NCBI GenBank assembly: GCA_002746605.1
Contig: PDPT01000043.1
Location: forward strand, 1 to 64,000
Length of the DNA stretch: 64,000 bases
Origin: Ignavibacteriota bacterium
Lineage (GTDB): Bacteria; Bacteroidota; Ignavibacteria; Ignavibacteriales; Melioribacteraceae
Direction of reading: 5' to 3'
Shown here: in pieces, positions 61,430 to 64,000 of the stretch
How the letters are laid out: each line of letters opens with the position of its first letter
Numbering within the stretch: position 1 is the first letter of the stretch
The notes under the pieces: generated by a model
What the model was told of the DNA's origin: nothing
What the model saw: the letters and a program-made list of their open reading frames with translations, nothing else
The model's database searches: none
Made by a program: the position numbers and the translations under genes

Positions 61430-63742
61430 CTATTTACTTTTATTTTGTTTCTTTTTTTTGATCCTCACTTTTTCTCTTTTTCCTTCTACTCCGCCTCTTG
61501 CATAAGTATAAGCATATCGGTAGTATGAACCGTAAGAATTTTGAACTTCAAATCTGTTTAATATTGCTCCGACAAAGGAATTTTTATCGCCGGATTTTAG
61601 AAGTGAAACTGCTTTTGTCATCATATCAACATCAGTAGTATTTGCAGAAACAACTAAAATAGTTTCGTCCACTATTCTGGATAAAATCTCTGCATCAGTA
61701 ACCGTAAGCACAGGAGGTGAATCAATTATTACAATATCGAAATCGCTTGCTAATTTTTCCAACAGAGCAGCCATTCCTTTTGAGTCTAATATTTCTGAGG
61801 GATTCGGTGGAATTGTACCCGCTGTAATTATCGTTAAGTTTTCAGTTGATGTTTTACGTTTAATTTCTTCCAGTGTAGCCCGACCAATAAAATAATCTGT
61901 AAAACCAGGAAATCTTTTTTCATTAAAGATACCATGTATTCTTGGTTTTCTTAAATCACAATCGATTATAACCGTTTTTTTATTGGCAATTGCAAAACTT
62001 CCCGCAAGATTTACAGCCATAGTTGATTTACCTTCACCAGGCGTGGATGATGTAATTAATATTCTTTTAGCTTCACCTTCTACCATTGAATATCTTATTC
62101 TTGTACGGATTGCTTTAAATGCTTCACTGGCAACGGAATCAGCTTTATTGCTAATTATAAATCCTTCTCCCCTCTGCCTATTTTCGGAATCAATAGATAC
62201 AACTTTTGGCACCCATCCGATAAGATTTATATTTCTTTCCTCAATATCTTCAGGAGATTTTATTGCCTTATCAAAATAATTCATAATTAGAGCATAGCCA
62301 AAAGCTAAACCAAGACCGAGTACCAAACCAATTAAAATTATTAGTTTTCTATTCGGTTTAGCTGGTACTTTAGGTACGCGGGCATAATTCATAATTAATA
62401 CAGAACCTGTAGTGGACTGCTCATTAATCAAAGCTTCTTGATATTTTTCTTCGAGCAATGAATATAATTTTTCGTAGGCAAGTTTTTCTCTTTCATATCT
62501 TGCTAGATCAATTGTTCTTTGTGGAAGAGAATTAAATCTTTTTTCGTAACCGGCAAGAAATCCCTTAAGTTTATCATGCGATGCCTGCAATGCTTGAGCT
62601 TTAACTTGTTCTTCAAAAATTTGCTGTGTAAGTGTTTTAATCTCTTCGGGACTTGCAGCTAAAACCGAGCTTTGATAACTTTTTACATTCTTACTTAATT
62701 TATTTTTTAATTCAGCTAACTTTTCATCGAACTTTTTAATTATCTGTACATCTTTACTACTTTTTGAATCACCCAAACTTGATAGTGCAATATCTTTTTG
62801 AGTTTGAACTTCAGCAATTTGCTCTTGCAATCTTAAAAGATAAGGTTCCGCAGATTTGTTTTCTAAATATTGGATAATGGTTGGATCTTTTTTATTCAAT
62901 TCCTCTTTGAATTGATTTAAGTTTTCTCTCGCTATTGAAAGTTCCACAGCATTAGCGTTAATTTTAGCTTCAAGATCAGTTATTGTTTCAATTAAAGATT
63001 GAGCCTGCGAGCTAAGTTCTACCACTCCACCTTTCAGTTGATAATTCTTTAATTTATCCTCAGCAGCAATTAGTTCATTCAACTTATCATTTCTTTGATT
63101 AAACAAAAAATCTTTTACTTTCGAAACTTGTTTTCTATTATCCAATAAGTTAAACTCTCGGTAAACTCTAGCGTAAGTATCGGCAATTAAAGCTGCTTCT
63201 TGAGCTGATGGCGATTCGACTTTTATTTCAATAAAGTCTAATCCTCTTTTTTGTTCAACAGATACTTTATTTTCCAAAACCTTAATTATAGCATCAAATT
63301 CTTTTAATCCGCTGGAACCGTCTTCAAAATAATTTTTATTAACAATAAGAGAAAACATTTCATTATTATTAATAGCAATAAAAGAATCCGTTATTTCTCT
63401 TGCTACTTTTTCGGTGATGGTAATATTTTTAATTGTTTCAATTTCATTAGCAATAAACCTATCGGCTTTATTACCTCCACCAAACTCGGGCAAAAAAGAC
63501 GAAGCGTCTAATATACTTCCTTGCGGTTCAGAAATTTTAAGCATAGTGCTTGCTTCGTATATATCTTTTGCAACTACTGCATAAACAACAGCAAGTGTAA
63601 GAATTATTAAACTTATAATCATAACAGCAAATTGATGCTGCCTGATAATATTTATGTAATCCTTTATTGAATGGGTTTCTTCTTCAGCCATAAAATCTTT
63701 TATGTACTGAAGATCATTTCCATTTAAATTTTGTTTTGCCAA
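61430..63742 (-). CDS. Polysaccharide biosynthesis tyrosine autokinase (Wzc/BY-kinase)
   Basis: Wzz domain with two TM; ILITSSTPGEGKSTMAVNLAGSFAIANKKTVIIDCDLRKPRIH Walker motifs; Tyr-rich C-terminus YGSYYRYAYTYARGG. Confidence 0.95.
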   Translation of the reverse strand: MAKQNLNGNDLQYIKDFMAEEETHSIKDYINIIRQHQFAVMIISLIILTLAVVYAVVAKDIYEASTMLKISEPQGSILDASSFLPEFGGGNKADRFIANEIETIKNITITEKVAREITDSFIAINNNEMFSLIVNKNYFEDGSSGLKEFDAIIKVLENKVSVEQKRGLDFIEIKVESPSAQEAALIADTYARVYREFNLLDNRKQVSKVKDFLFNQRNDKLNELIAAEDKLKNYQLKGGVVELSSQAQSLIETITDLEAKINANAVELSIARENLNQFKEELNKKDPTIIQYLENKSAEPYLLRLQEQIAEVQTQKDIALSSLGDSKSSKDVQIIKKFDEKLAELKNKLSKNVKSYQSSVLAASPEEIKTLTQQIFEEQVKAQALQASHDKLKGFLAGYEKRFNSLPQRTIDLARYEREKLAYEKLYSLLEEKYQEALINEQSTTGSVLIMNYARVPKVPAKPNRKLIILIGLVLGLGLAFGYALIMNYFDKAIKSPEDIEERNINLIGWVPKVVSIDSENRQRGEGFIISNKADSVASEAFKAIRTRIRYSMVEGEAKRILITSSTPGEGKSTMAVNLAGSFAIANKKTVIIDCDLRKPRIHGIFNEKRFPGFTDYFIGRATLEEIKRKTSTENLTIITAGTIPPNPSEILDSKGMAALLEKLASDFDIVIIDSPPVLTVTDAEILSRIVDETILVVSANTTDVDMMTKAVSLLKSGDKNSFVGAILNRFEVQNSYGSYYRYAYTYARGGVEGKREKVRIKKKKQNKSK

Positions 63743-63762
63743 ATCTATTCTCCGTAATAAAC

Positions 63763-64000
63763 TTATTTAAGGTCGTTTATTGTTAAAATTAATGTAGCTA
63801 ATTGAACAAGTGCTAAAAATAAAGAAACTCCAATACTAAGCCAATCTATAGAGTATAATCTTGGTTCACCAGGTATAACTAAAATATCACCAGCCTGTAG
63901 TTTTGGAACTTTTCTATATTTGCTTTGCAGATTATCTTCCCACATTAAATCATTATAGTTTATTGGGATCATAATCTCTCTTTTGTTCTCATCAACCCTG
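63763..64000 (-). CDS. Polysaccharide export protein (Wza/SLBB type), C-terminal fragment cut by window edge
   Basis: Frame open to the window edge (RVDENKREIMIPINYNDLMWEDNLQSKYRKVPKLQAGDILVIPGEPRLYSIDWLSIGVSLFLALVQLATLILTIND); upstream neighbour of Wzc. Confidence 0.7.
   Translation of the reverse strand, partial: RVDENKREIMIPINYNDLMWEDNLQSKYRKVPKLQAGDILVIPGEPRLYSIDWLSIGVSLFLALVQLATLILTINDLK

Overview
64 kb AT-rich chromosomal window whose gene content (T9SS-type C-terminal sorting domains, DUF4270 next to glgA, many OM beta-barrel proteins) points to the Bacteroidota/Ignavibacteria. Most of it is ordinary: a fucose operon with a LacI regulator, pdxJ, an aldehyde dehydrogenase, dnaK with two hsp20 genes, birA, a cysteine desulfurase, a ROK kinase, rsmA-mgtE-PAP2-ubiE, a LysM transglycosylase, glgA-gmhB-DUF4270, glyA, tatC, a polyprenyl synthetase, a secreted amidase/GH18 operon, ferritin, rpmB, sucD, ndk, NamZ-like, an RND efflux operon with TetR, FKBPs and a BY-kinase capsule locus. 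The best candidate for an undescribed system is a same-strand four-gene cluster at 7973-14280. It encodes a membrane class III nucleotidyl cyclase with a non-adenylate-type E/G substrate pair, an SdiA-regulated-like lipoprotein, an OM barrel with an atypical kinase-like (HipA/Fam20/CotH-type) N-terminal region, and an HD phosphohydrolase fused to a Pycsar-effector-type (DUF5706) membrane domain. The cluster is bracketed by an imperfect ~46 bp direct repeat. Other leads are a near-consensus sigma-54 promoter with upstream palindromes before hsp20-dnaK-hsp20, a HisH-like protein that has lost its catalytic residues, and clean palindromic operators for the LacI and TetR regulators. All family calls are from reading the sequence, with no database search.
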